In this document: positions 50,717-59,473 of the stretch, piece after piece
Position numbering within the stretch: position 1 is the stretch's first letter
How the letters are laid out: the number at the start of each line of letters is the position of its first letter
Origin: J095 sp964517605
GTDB lineage: Bacteria > Chloroflexota > Anaerolineae > 4572-78 > J111
DNA: 64,000 bases
Direction: 5' to 3'
NCBI GenBank assembly: GCA_964517605.1
Contig: CAZFCE010000002.1
Location: 124,001-188,000, forward strand
Translations under genes and position numbers: made by a program
The notes under the pieces: model-generated
Databases searched by the model: none
Told to the model about the DNA's origin: nothing
The model's input: only the letters and a program-made list of their open reading frames with translations

Positions 50717-51721
50717 ATGACCGCCACTCAACCAACCGTGGCCATTTTGATTGGCCGTAACCATTACGCCCGCATGTTCAACCCCACCGCCTGGGCCAAC
50801 CTGCGCCGCTTTGCCACCGTGATAGAACATCCCGGCGACGAACCGGCCACTCACACCGAACTACTGCAAATTTTGCCCCAGGCCGATGCCTGCCTCACCA
50901 GTTGGGGCGTGGATCAGCTTGACGCCGAAGTGTTGGCCGCCGCGCCGCGCCTGCGGGCAATGGCCCACATGGGCAGCAGCGTAAAACGCTTTGTCAGCGA
51001 GGCGCTCTGGGAGCGGGGCATCCACGTTACCTCGGCGGCCCCGGCTCTGGCCGAAGACGTGGCTATCACCGCGCTGGGGTTGATGATTGTGGGCATGAAG
51101 CGCATTTGGCCGTTGGGCCAACTGGTGCGCACCGGCGGCTGGCGCGACAGCGCCTACTGGCCGTCCCGCGAACTGCGTTACAGAACCGTGGGGGTTGTCG
51201 GGGCCAGCCACGTGGGGCGGCATCTCATCCGGCTGCTCCAGCCATTCAACGCCCGCATTCTGCTGTTCGATCCGTTTGTCACCGACGAACAGGCCGCCGT
51301 GTTGGGCGCGGAAAAAGCCGAGTTGGAGCCGCTGTTGCGCCAGGCCGATGTTGTCTCGCTGCACGCGCCCGACAAACCCGATACCCGCCACATGCTCAAC
51401 GCCGCCCGGCTGGCGTTGATGAAGGATGACGCCCTGCTGATCAACACCGCCCGCGGCACGCTCATTGATGAAGCCGCGCTCATCACCGAATTGAGCCGGG
51501 GCCGTTTCTTCGCCTTTTTGGATGTAACCGACCCCGAACCGCCCGCCGCTAACAGCCCGCTCCGTCACCTGGAAAACGTGGTGGTGGTGCCGCATCTGGC
51601 CGGCTGTATTGCCGATTGCAGCCACATGGGCGAAATGGCGGTGGAGGAGTTGCGTCGCTTTTTTGCCGGCGAACCGCCACTTTACCAAATTACGCCGCAA
51701 ATGTTCAGCCGGATTGCCTAA
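50717..51721 (+). CDS. D-2-hydroxyacid dehydrogenase
   Basis: A 334-residue D-isomer 2-hydroxyacid dehydrogenase. The NAD motif is 'VGVVGASHVGRHLIRLLQP' (a variant with Ala-Ser in the loop, GASHVG). The catalytic set is complete: Arg in 'LINTARGTLIDEA', Glu in 'DVTDPEPP' and His in 'VVPHLAGC'. The likely reaction is reversible reduction of a 2-oxoacid (glyoxylate, hydroxypyruvate or a larger one) to the D-hydroxyacid. It follows the YgeY-like gene after 2 nt and is followed by a palindrome and then the first LsrF-like aldolase. The family member at 44066 lacks the Arg. Confidence 0.9.
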   Translation: MTATQPTVAILIGRNHYARMFNPTAWANLRRFATVIEHPGDEPATHTELLQILPQADACLTSWGVDQLDAEVLAAAPRLRAMAHMGSSVKRFVSEALWERGIHVTSAAPALAEDVAITALGLMIVGMKRIWPLGQLVRTGGWRDSAYWPSRELRYRTVGVVGASHVGRHLIRLLQPFNARILLFDPFVTDEQAAVLGAEKAELEPLLRQADVVSLHAPDKPDTRHMLNAARLALMKDDALLINTARGTLIDEAALITELSRGRFFAFLDVTDPEPPAANSPLRHLENVVVVPHLAGCIADCSHMGEMAVEELRRFFAGEPPLYQITPQMFSRIA

Positions 51722-51729
51722 AAAACATC

Positions 51730-51756
51730 GTAGGTCACGTTTGAAACGTGACCTAC
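51730..51756. repeat. Perfect short palindrome
   Basis: GTAGGTCACGTTT, one G, then its complement. It has the same design as the palindromes at 1059 and 35650 but a different sequence; it lies between the dehydrogenase and aldolase genes. Confidence 0.8.
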
Positions 51757-51775
51757 AAACCAAGGAGAAATTATC

Positions 51776-52561
51776 TTGACTACCCGCAGACTTAACCGAA
51801 TTTTTCGCGCCGATGGCCGCAGCCTGATTGTGGCTTTTGACCACGGTATGATTGACGGCCCGGCCAAAGGCATGGAACAGCCCGCCGGCGTGTTGGCCCA
51901 AATTGTGCAGGGCGGCGCTGATGCCATTTTAACCACTTACGGCACGGCCACCCGGTTTGCCAAAGAACTGGCTCCGCTGGGCCTGATTTTGCGACTGGAT
52001 GGCGGCGGCACCAAACTGGGCAAAATGGATGGCCCCGGCGCGCAATTTTACACCGTGGCCGATGCGCTGCGGCTGGGGGCCGACGCCGTAGCCGTGTCGG
52101 CGTTTCCCGGCTCGGCCAAAGAAGAAGCCACGCTCGAAACGCTGGCTCACGTTATCAGCGAGGCGCACGGCTGGGGGCTGCCGGTCATGGCCGAAATGGT
52201 GCCAGGCGGCTTTGACAGCGCCCCGGAGTTTCGCACCGCCGAAAGCATTGCCATTGCCGCCCGCGTGGCCGCCGAACTGGGCGCGGACTGGGTAAAAATC
52301 CCCTACGCCGCCGGGTTTGAGCAAGTTACCCGCAGTTGCTACGTGCCCGCCGTAGTGTTGGGCGGAGCCAAAAAAGGCAGCGAGCGCGTTATGCTCGACA
52401 CCGTTAAAGCCGCGCTGGATGCCGGCGGGGTGGGCGTAGCCATTGGCCGCAACATCTTTCAGGCCGATAACCCGGCGGCCATGACCGCCGCCGTAGCCGC
52501 CATGCTGCACCAAAACGCATCAGTTGACGAGGCGTTGGCGATTCTGACGACTGGCTACTAA
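51776..52561 (+). CDS. LsrF/DhnA-type class I aldolase, copy 1
   Basis: A 261-residue TIM-barrel aldolase of the DeoC/FbaB superfamily. The start 'RRLNRIF...LIVAFDHGMIDGP' matches the LsrF/DhnA group. The Schiff-base lysine is Lys174 in 'GADWVKIPY', and 'GVGVAIGRNIFQADNP' is the phosphate-binding end. LsrF splits a phosphorylated AI-2 derivative; other members make or split C7 and C6 sugar phosphates. A close paralog lies at 58691. A TTG start with AAGGAG 8 nt upstream is used. Between the copies lie an XdhD-like enzyme, SDR, isomerase and FGGY kinase genes. Confidence 0.88.
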   Translation: MTTRRLNRIFRADGRSLIVAFDHGMIDGPAKGMEQPAGVLAQIVQGGADAILTTYGTATRFAKELAPLGLILRLDGGGTKLGKMDGPGAQFYTVADALRLGADAVAVSAFPGSAKEEATLETLAHVISEAHGWGLPVMAEMVPGGFDSAPEFRTAESIAIAARVAAELGADWVKIPYAAGFEQVTRSCYVPAVVLGGAKKGSERVMLDTVKAALDAGGVGVAIGRNIFQADNPAAMTAAVAAMLHQNASVDEALAILTTGY

Positions 52562-52585
52562 AGACCATTTTCAAAGGAGAAAATT

Positions 52586-55558
52586 ATGGAAATAAACGTA
52601 ACCATCAACGGCCAGCCCAAAACCTGGGCGTGCCGGCCCGACGAAACGTTACTGCGCGTATTGCGGCGCGAAGGCTACGTGAGCGTGCGCTTTGGCAGCA
52701 ACACCGGCGAAACCGGCGCAGCCGCCGTATTAATTGACGGCAAACTGGTCAGCACCGATATTATGCTGGCGGCGCAGGTTGATGGCCACACCATCGAAAC
52801 CGTTGAAAATCTGTCCAACGGCCTTCAACTGCACCCCATTCAGGAAGCGTTCATTCGGGTGGGAGCCATTCAATCCGGTTACGCCACCCCGGCAATGGTG
52901 CTGGCGGCCAAAGCCCTGCTGGATAAAAATCCCAATCCCACCGAAGCCGAAGTCCGCGAGGCGTTCTCCGGCATTTTGGACCGCGAAACCGGCTACATTA
53001 AACCGGTGCAGGCCGTGCTCGAAGCCGCTGCCGTGCTGCGCGGCGAAGACCCCACCCAGGTTGAACCCAACGTGCTCACGCCCATTATTTTGCCCGGCCA
53101 TGATTTTGGCGGCCCCGCCGCCGCTGACGCCAGCCGCCCCGACAACGACCTGACGCCCGACATGGCCGGCGGTGGCAGCGAAGTTGGCACCAAACGGATT
53201 GTGCTGCCCAAATTTGTGGTCGCCCCGGAAGCGCCGGATTTAAAGGTGGTGGGCAAATCCGAAACCAAAGTAGACGCCATCAAATTGGCCAAAGGCAACC
53301 CGGCTTTTGTGGATGACGTTGAGTTTCGCGGGTTGCTGCACGGCAAGTTGCTCACCAGCCCGCACGCCCACGCCCGCATCCTTGATATTGACGACAGCGA
53401 AGCGCGGGCCATGCCCGGCGTGCATGCCGTTGTTCACTACAAAAATATTGCCCGCGTGCGTTACGCCTCTGGCGGGCAAAGCTACCCCAACCCCAAACCC
53501 TACGATCAGGTGAGTTTTGATTACAAGGTGCGCCACGTGGGCGACCGGGTGGCTGCCGTGGCCGCCGAAACACCCGAAATCGCCGCCGAAGCCATCAAAC
53601 GCATCAAAGTGACGTATGAAGTGTTGCCGGCGGTGTTTGATGAAAACGAGGCCATCAAACCCGGCGCGCCGGTTATCCACGACGAGCCGGAAATGGCCGA
53701 TGCCGGCGCTTACGACGCCAACCGCAACATCAGCCACTTTATCCACGCTGCCGTGGGCAATGTTGAGCAGGGGTTTGCCCGGGCTGACCGCGTGTTTGAG
53801 CAAACCTACCGCGTGCACCAGGTGCAGCAAACGCCCATCGAGCCGCACATTGCCATTGCCTACTGGGACCCGGACGAGCGGCTGGTCATCCGCACCAGCA
53901 CGCAGGTACCATTCCACGTGCGCCGCATGGTCGCGCCGCTGCTGGGGTTGCCGGTCAAACGCATCCGCGTGATTAAACCGCGCATTGGCGGCGGCTTTGG
54001 GGCCAAGCAAGAAATGCTCATTGAGGATATTGTGGGCCACCTCACCATTGCTACCGGCAAACCGGTTAAACTGGAATTGAGCCGGGCCGAAGAGTTTATG
54101 TCAAGCCGCAGCCGCCACCCGCAAACCATCACCTACAAAACCGGCGTTAATAACGATGGCATGCTGGTAGCCCAAAAAATGACGGTGGTGGGCAATACCG
54201 GCGCTTACGCCACGCACGGGCTAACCGTGCAAACCGTTACCGGCATGCGCGGCCTGAGCACCTATAATTGCCCCAACAAATTGTTTGAATGTACTGTTGC
54301 CTACACGAATATTCCCGTGCCGGGCGCGTATCGCGGTTACGGCGCGCCGCAGGCGTTATTCGCGCTAGAAACGCACATGGAAGAAATCGCCGAGGCGTTG
54401 GGGCTGGATGTCATTGAGTTTAAACGCAAAAACTGGGTAAAAGTGGGCGATCCGCTGGATATTGCCCCGCAACTGGGCGAAGGCGAAGCCGATGTCTCGT
54501 CTAACCCCATTATCCGCACCAGCGGCCTGAGCGAGTGCATGGCTCAGGGCATGCAGGCCATCGGCTGGGAACGCCGCAACGACCCCAACTGGAAAATGGT
54601 GCCGGGCAAACCGCACCTGCGGCGCGGCCTGGGCGCGGCGGTGTGCATGCACGGCTCGGCTATCCCCGGCCTGGATATGGGCGGGGCCAGCATCAAAATT
54701 AATGATGATGGCTCATTCAATGTGTTAGTTGGCGCAACCGACTTGGGCACCGGCTCGGACACCGCTCTCAGCCAGATTGCCGCCGAGGTGTTGGGCGTGC
54801 CGCTGGAAGACATCATTATTTATTCTAGCGATACCGATATGACCCCGTTTGACACCGGCGCGTATGCCAGCAGTACCACCTACATTTCCGGCACCGCCGT
54901 TAAAAAAGCCGCCGAACAGGTGCGCGAGCAAATCAAGGAGCGAGCCGGATTAATGCTCAATCTTGATGACTGGAGCGGCGTTACGCTGCGCGACCGGCGC
55001 GCCTACGCCCCCGATGGCCGCTCGGTGCGGCTGGAGGAGATTGCGCTGCATTCGCTGCACCAGGATCAACAGCGGCAAATTATGGCCAGCGCCAGCTACG
55101 TGTCGCCGGAATCGCCGCCGCCGTTTGCCGGCCAGTTTGCCGAAGTGGAAGTTGATATCGAAACCGGGCAAGTTACCGTGAAAAAACTGGTAATGGCTGT
55201 AGATTGCGGCGTGGCCATTAACCCCATCACCACCAGCGGGCAGGTAGAAGGCGGCATGACCCAGGCGTTGGGCTACGGCCACTGCGAAGAAATGGTGTAC
55301 GATGCCAAAGGCCAAATGATTAACGCCGAATTGGGGCCGTACAAAATTTACCGCGCCGACGAAATGCCGGAACTTGAAGTTATTCTGGTGCAAACCGTAG
55401 AACCCAGCGGCCCGTTTGGGGCCAAAGCTGTGGCCGAAATTCCCAAAGATGGCGTAGCGCCGGCGCTGGGCAGCGCCATTTTCAATGCAACCGGCGCGCG
55501 CATTCGTCAAATTCCCTTCACCCCGGAGCGGGTGTGGCAAGCTCTACAGGAGGCTTAA
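52586..55558 (+). CDS. xdhD: XdhD-like molybdenum hydroxylase with cluster-less ferredoxin domain
   Basis: A 990-residue molybdopterin-dependent hydroxylase of the xanthine dehydrogenase family. Residues 1-150 have the fold of the two 2Fe-2S domains and keep their spacing exactly, but all eight ligand positions are changed: S38, T43, A46, D58, S97, A100, D132, E134. The molybdopterin part (from about residue 210) has 'HAHARILDID', 'GGGFGAKQEMLIED', 'AYRGYGAPQALFALE' and the C-terminal 'GPFGAKAVAEI' with the catalytic Glu. As I recall it, E. coli XdhD (YgfN), a putative purine hydroxylase, has a similarly degenerate N-terminus. No FAD subunit or separate 2Fe-2S subunit gene lies nearby. The SDR gene begins 4 nt after the stop. 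Confidence 0.88.
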   Translation: MEINVTINGQPKTWACRPDETLLRVLRREGYVSVRFGSNTGETGAAAVLIDGKLVSTDIMLAAQVDGHTIETVENLSNGLQLHPIQEAFIRVGAIQSGYATPAMVLAAKALLDKNPNPTEAEVREAFSGILDRETGYIKPVQAVLEAAAVLRGEDPTQVEPNVLTPIILPGHDFGGPAAADASRPDNDLTPDMAGGGSEVGTKRIVLPKFVVAPEAPDLKVVGKSETKVDAIKLAKGNPAFVDDVEFRGLLHGKLLTSPHAHARILDIDDSEARAMPGVHAVVHYKNIARVRYASGGQSYPNPKPYDQVSFDYKVRHVGDRVAAVAAETPEIAAEAIKRIKVTYEVLPAVFDENEAIKPGAPVIHDEPEMADAGAYDANRNISHFIHAAVGNVEQGFARADRVFEQTYRVHQVQQTPIEPHIAIAYWDPDERLVIRTSTQVPFHVRRMVAPLLGLPVKRIRVIKPRIGGGFGAKQEMLIEDIVGHLTIATGKPVKLELSRAEEFMSSRSRHPQTITYKTGVNNDGMLVAQKMTVVGNTGAYATHGLTVQTVTGMRGLSTYNCPNKLFECTVAYTNIPVPGAYRGYGAPQALFALETHMEEIAEALGLDVIEFKRKNWVKVGDPLDIAPQLGEGEADVSSNPIIRTSGLSECMAQGMQAIGWERRNDPNWKMVPGKPHLRRGLGAAVCMHGSAIPGLDMGGASIKINDDGSFNVLVGATDLGTGSDTALSQIAAEVLGVPLEDIIIYSSDTDMTPFDTGAYASSTTYISGTAVKKAAEQVREQIKERAGLMLNLDDWSGVTLRDRRAYAPDGRSVRLEEIALHSLHQDQQRQIMASASYVSPESPPPFAGQFAEVEVDIETGQVTVKKLVMAVDCGVAINPITTSGQVEGGMTQALGYGHCEEMVYDAKGQMINAELGPYKIYRADEMPELEVILVQTVEPSGPFGAKAVAEIPKDGVAPALGSAIFNATGARIRQIPFTPERVWQALQEA

Positions 55559-55561
55559 TTT

Positions 55562-56347
55562 ATGGAACTCAAACGATTTGAAGGACAGGTAGCAGTGATT
55601 ACCGGCGCGGCCAACGGCATTGGCCGGGCGTGCGCCGCGCGTTTTGCGGAGGAAGGGGCCAGCGTGGCCTGTTTGGATTTGGCCGTAGCCGCCAACGAAG
55701 CCACCGCTGCCGAATGCCGCAGCCTGGGCGTGGATGCCATTGCCCTGCCCTGCGATGTGGTAGAACCGGCCAGCATTCAAACGGCGGTAAAAACCGCGCT
55801 GGAACGCTGGGGCCGCGTGGATATTCTGGTGGCCGCCGCCGGCATTTACACCGGCTCGCCGCTAACGGAAGTTTCGCTGCGGCAGTGGCAGCGCCTGATT
55901 GACATCAACCTCACCGGCGTGTTTTTAAGCAACCAGGCCGTAACCCCAATTATGATGAAGCAAAAATCGGGCAGCATCATCAATATTTCGTCAATGGCCG
56001 GCAAAACAAGCTGGCCCGCCTCGGCGGAATATTCAGCCTCAAAAAGTGGCGTCATCGGCCTGACCCGCTCGGTGGCAATGGAACTGGCTCCGTATGGGGC
56101 TACCGCCAACGCCGTTTGCCCCGGCAACACCAAAACCGATATGGTTAGAAATGTGGCCGGGATGATTGGCCAGCGCGACGGCTTGACCGTGGACGAGTGG
56201 CTGGCCATGCGGGCCAACGATTGCCCCATGAAACGGCTGGCCGAGCCGTGGGAAATTGCCGGCGTGGTGGCCTTTTTGGCCTCAAAAGACTCGCGTTACC
56301 TCACCGGCCAGGCGCTCGAAGTGGACGGCGGGCTGGTGATGTCGTAA
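55562..56347 (+). CDS. Classical SDR-family dehydrogenase
   Basis: A 261-residue short-chain dehydrogenase with a complete active site. The cofactor motif 'VITGAANGIGRACAARFAEEG' is followed by 'CLDLA', which suggests NAD. 'NISSMAGK' holds the catalytic Ser and 'YSASKSGVIGL' the Tyr-x3-Lys pair. It also has 'NAVCPGNTKTDM' and the end 'RYLTGQALEVDGGLVMS'. It oxidises or reduces a hydroxy or keto group, plausibly of a sugar alcohol given the neighbouring kinase, isomerase and aldolase genes. The start lies 4 nt after the XdhD-like stop, and its own stop overlaps the ATG of the next gene (TAATG). Confidence 0.93.
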   Translation: MELKRFEGQVAVITGAANGIGRACAARFAEEGASVACLDLAVAANEATAAECRSLGVDAIALPCDVVEPASIQTAVKTALERWGRVDILVAAAGIYTGSPLTEVSLRQWQRLIDINLTGVFLSNQAVTPIMMKQKSGSIINISSMAGKTSWPASAEYSASKSGVIGLTRSVAMELAPYGATANAVCPGNTKTDMVRNVAGMIGQRDGLTVDEWLAMRANDCPMKRLAEPWEIAGVVAFLASKDSRYLTGQALEVDGGLVMS

Positions 56348-57147
56348 TGGAATACACCGGCTACCTTGATTTCTGGTTTACCAACCGCCCGGTTATTGAG
56401 CGCGTTGCCCCGTTTGCCGAGTTGGGCGTTAAGCAGTTTAACGTGTTCTTCTGGCGACAAGCGCCCATTGCCGAACTGGCCGCCGAGTGCCGGCGCTGCG
56501 GCGGGCGGCTCTACTCCACATTTGATGGCGATCTGGGATCGCTGGCCGATCCCGGCGACAACGCTCACACCCTGCGGGCCTGGGCCGAAAGCCTGGAAAT
56601 GGCCGAGCGGCACGGCATCCCGGTGCTGTACGTTTTCTCCAACCAGATTGAACCCATCAACGGCGTGGAATACGTGCGGCGGCTCTCCGGCAACTACACC
56701 ACCGGCGAACAATACGCCAACCTGCTTGACCAGACCGAAAAAATTATGAAACTGGTGGAGCAAACCAGCGTCGAGGTGCGGGTAGAATGCCTTAACCGCT
56801 ACCATTTTGTCGGTAATATTCTGGTGGATAATCCCCGCCTGGCCGCCGATTGGGTGCGGCGCATCAATCACCCGCAATTCCGGCTAACGTTTGATGTGTA
56901 TCACCAGCAGCGCGGCTCCGGTGATTTGTTATGGAGCTTTGAGGAATATTTTAGCCTGTACTCGGCGGTGCATATTGGCGATGTGCCAACCCGGCAAGAG
57001 CCGGGCACCGGCGAAATCAATTTTCCCAACATCCGGGCCAAAATGCGAGAACTGGGCTTTGATGGCGAAATCGGGCTGGAGTTTAGCCCATCTACCACCG
57101 AAGCCGCCGCAATGGCCCGCACCCGCGAGTTATTTCCGCTGGATTAA
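56347..57147 (+). CDS. Sugar phosphate isomerase/epimerase-like TIM barrel protein
   Basis: A 266-residue member of the AP endonuclease 2-like/hydroxypyruvate isomerase family. 'FAELGVKQFNVFFWRQ' forms the second barrel strand region, 'VEVRVECLNRYHF' carries a metal-binding Glu, 'FRLTFDVYHQQ' has the Asp and His, and 'GEIGLEFSPS' has the final Glu. These form the Mn/Zn site of the family (Glu-Asp-His-Glu). It interconverts an aldose and ketose, or hydroxypyruvate and tartronate semialdehyde. The ATG at 56347 overlaps the SDR stop; the frame extends upstream within the SDR gene, but that part is not used. The FGGY kinase gene follows. Confidence 0.85.
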   Translation: MEYTGYLDFWFTNRPVIERVAPFAELGVKQFNVFFWRQAPIAELAAECRRCGGRLYSTFDGDLGSLADPGDNAHTLRAWAESLEMAERHGIPVLYVFSNQIEPINGVEYVRRLSGNYTTGEQYANLLDQTEKIMKLVEQTSVEVRVECLNRYHFVGNILVDNPRLAADWVRRINHPQFRLTFDVYHQQRGSGDLLWSFEEYFSLYSAVHIGDVPTRQEPGTGEINFPNIRAKMRELGFDGEIGLEFSPSTTEAAAMARTRELFPLD

Positions 57148-57162
57148 CCCGTTGGATTAACC

Positions 57163-58662
57163 ATGCACAATGCCATTCTGGGCCTGGACATAGGCACCAA
57201 CTCAACCAAAGCCATTCTGTTTAGCCTTACCGGGCAAGAATTAGCCAGCGCCCAGCACGGCTACCGGCTGCACACGCCGCAACCGGGCTGGGCCGAACAA
57301 AACCCCGACGACGTGTGGCAGGCGGCCATTGCGGTGTTAAGCCAAATGGCCGCTGCCGCCGCCGGACGCTGGCGCATTAAGGCGCTGGCGCTGGCCGCGC
57401 AAAGCGGCTCACTCATTCCCTGCCGGGCCGATGGCACAGTGGCTTACCCCATGATCACTTGGCTGGATAGTCGCACCGAGGAGCTGGTTAAACAGTGGCA
57501 GGCCGCCGGACACGAAGCCGCCATCCGAAAGTTGAGCGGCTGGGGGCTGCACCCGGGGTTGCCCTTTCCCAGCATTGGCTGGCTGCGGCAATTTAAGCCG
57601 GATGTCTTTACCCAAACCGAACTTTTTTTAGGCGTGCTGGATTTTATGAATTACCGGCTAACCGGCTGCTGCTGCACCGATTTTTCGGCGGGCACGGAGA
57701 TGCAGTTGGTTGATGTGGCCGCCGGCCACTGGAGCGCCGAACTGGCGACCATGGTCGGTATTAGCCCGGCGCAATTGGCGCACCTAAAGCCCGCCGGCGC
57801 GGTCATCGGCCCAATTACCCCGGCGGTTAGCCAACTGACCGGCCTGCCCGCCGACACGCTGGTGGTCAACGGCGGGCACGATCAATGTTGCGCCGCCTTG
57901 GCTATGGGCATGGTTGACCCCGGCCAATTGATGCTGGCTTCGGGCACGGCCTGGGTAATCACCGGGATTACCACCACGCCCAACGTGGCCGCCGTGCCGG
58001 CTAACATGGATTTGAACTTTCACGTAGCGCCGCACCGCTGGACAATTTCGCAGTTATTGGGTGGGTTTGGGGCGGTAGTAGAATGGTGGCTACGCGAAAA
58101 TATTCAAACCGTTGCACCGGAAGCCGCCATGCCCGGCGCGGATCTGTTTGAGCATTTAAACCGGCTGTTGGGCCACAGCCAGCCCGGCAGCAATGACCTG
58201 TTCTTTTTGCCGCTGGGCGGCGGCGCGCAATTGACCAACGCTCAACCCAGAGGCGGCTTTATGGGCCTGCGGCTGGATCACACCCGCGCCGATATGGCCC
58301 GGGCCATTCTGGAAGGCGCGGCCTTTGAGGTGCGCTGGGCGCTGGAAACCATCCGGCAAACCGGCCTGCCGGTTAAGCAACTCTGGCTATCCGGCGGAGC
58401 GGGCCACAGCCCGGTTTGGCCGCAAATTCTGGCCGATATCACCGGCGTGCCCATCACGCTGGCCGATTACGCCAACTGGCCGGCGTTGGGCGCGGCCATT
58501 CTGGCCGGCACGGGCGCAAATGTGTTTGCCTCGCTGGCGGACGGGCTGACTCGCCTGCAAAAACCGTGCCGGCAGGTTTGGCCCAATCCCGCGCGGCGCA
58601 CCCTGTACCAGCGCCAATTTACGGCCTACCAGCGGGCCAGCCGGCTTTTAGCCGAATGGTGA
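57163..58662 (+). CDS. FGGY-family carbohydrate kinase
   Basis: A 499-residue sugar kinase of xylulokinase/LsrK size. The N-terminal phosphate-1 motif is 'LGLDIGTNSTKAILF'. 'WAEQNPDDVW' and 'LAAQSGSLIP' are typical, then 'TWLDSRTEEL' with the catalytic Asp. The C-terminal domain begins with 'VVNGGHDQCCAALAMGMVDPGQLMLASGTA' and ends with 'KQLWLSGGAGHSPVWPQILADITGVPI' and 'ALGAAILAGTGA', the standard FGGY signatures. The substrate could be a ketopentose, polyol or AI-2-like sugar. It sits between an isomerase and an LsrF-type aldolase, so isomerise, phosphorylate, cleave is the natural order. Confidence 0.92.
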   Translation: MHNAILGLDIGTNSTKAILFSLTGQELASAQHGYRLHTPQPGWAEQNPDDVWQAAIAVLSQMAAAAAGRWRIKALALAAQSGSLIPCRADGTVAYPMITWLDSRTEELVKQWQAAGHEAAIRKLSGWGLHPGLPFPSIGWLRQFKPDVFTQTELFLGVLDFMNYRLTGCCCTDFSAGTEMQLVDVAAGHWSAELATMVGISPAQLAHLKPAGAVIGPITPAVSQLTGLPADTLVVNGGHDQCCAALAMGMVDPGQLMLASGTAWVITGITTTPNVAAVPANMDLNFHVAPHRWTISQLLGGFGAVVEWWLRENIQTVAPEAAMPGADLFEHLNRLLGHSQPGSNDLFFLPLGGGAQLTNAQPRGGFMGLRLDHTRADMARAILEGAAFEVRWALETIRQTGLPVKQLWLSGGAGHSPVWPQILADITGVPITLADYANWPALGAAILAGTGANVFASLADGLTRLQKPCRQVWPNPARRTLYQRQFTAYQRASRLLAEW

Positions 58663-58690
58663 TTAACAAAACTTTCTAAAGGCGCAAAAA

Positions 58691-59473
58691 ATGATAACCC
58701 GTCGCTTAAACCGAATTTTTAAACCCGATGGCCGGGCGCTGATTGTAGCCTGCGACCACGGCATGATTTCCGGCCCGGACCAGGGTATTCAAAATATGGA
58801 GCAAACACTCAGCCAGGTGATTGCCGGCGGCGTTGACGCGGTAATGGCCAGCTACGGCACCGCCACCCGTTTTGCCAAAAAACTGGCCGGCGTGGGGCTG
58901 GTGCTGCGCATGGATGGAGCCGGCACCGTGCTGGGCGCAATGGATGGCCCCGGCGCGCAGTTTTACACGGTAGAAGATGCGCTGCGGCTGGGTGCCGACG
59001 CGCTGTGCGTGACCGCTTTTCCCGGCACTCGCCACGAAGAAGCCACGCTCGAAACGCTGGCGCGGGTTATCCGGCAGGCGCACGCCTGGGGGTTGCCGGT
59101 AATGGCCGAAATGATGCCCGGCGGCTTTGAAGCCGGGCCGGAGCTACGCACGCTGGCAAGCATCAGCGTGGCGGCGCGCGTAGCCGCCGAGTTGGGCGCG
59201 GACTGGGTAAAAATTCCGTATGTGGATGGCTTTGAATTTGTAATTCAAAGTTGTTACGTGCCGGTGGTGGTTTTGGGCGGCCCGCACCGCGACCACCCGC
59301 GTGTTACTCTGGAAATGGTTAAAGCCGGAATGCAGGCCGGCGGCATGGGCGCAACCATTGGCCGCAACATCTGGAAGGCCGAGCGCCCGGAGCGCATGGC
59401 GGCAGCCATTGCCGCCATCATCCACCGTGACGCCGGCGTGGACGAGGCGTTGGAAATTTTAAACCGGGTGTAA
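58691..59473 (+). CDS. LsrF/DhnA-type class I aldolase, copy 2
   Basis: A 260-residue paralog of the aldolase at 51776, very similar along its full length (same length, start 'RRLNRIFKPDGRALIVACDHG', Schiff-base Lys174 in 'GADWVKIPY'). The copy keeps the phosphate-binding 'GATIGRNIWKAERP' but has Cys instead of Phe before the DHG motif. It starts 28 nt after the FGGY kinase and its stop overlaps the HAD phosphatase start (TAATG). Two paralogs in one gene set suggest two different substrates, or epimers, handled in parallel. Confidence 0.88.
   Translation: MITRRLNRIFKPDGRALIVACDHGMISGPDQGIQNMEQTLSQVIAGGVDAVMASYGTATRFAKKLAGVGLVLRMDGAGTVLGAMDGPGAQFYTVEDALRLGADALCVTAFPGTRHEEATLETLARVIRQAHAWGLPVMAEMMPGGFEAGPELRTLASISVAARVAAELGADWVKIPYVDGFEFVIQSCYVPVVVLGGPHRDHPRVTLEMVKAGMQAGGMGATIGRNIWKAERPERMAAAIAAIIHRDAGVDEALEILNRV

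Noticed and set aside
52697..52999. Idea that a frameshift or sequencing error removed the Fe-S cysteines
   Set aside because: The frame is intact and the ligand spacing and the residues around the ligands are conserved, so substitutions rather than a frame error explain it.
52586..55558. Selenocysteine-coding UGA in the molybdenum hydroxylase gene
   Set aside because: There is no in-frame stop within the 990 codons; in this enzyme group selenium, if used, would be a bound cofactor.
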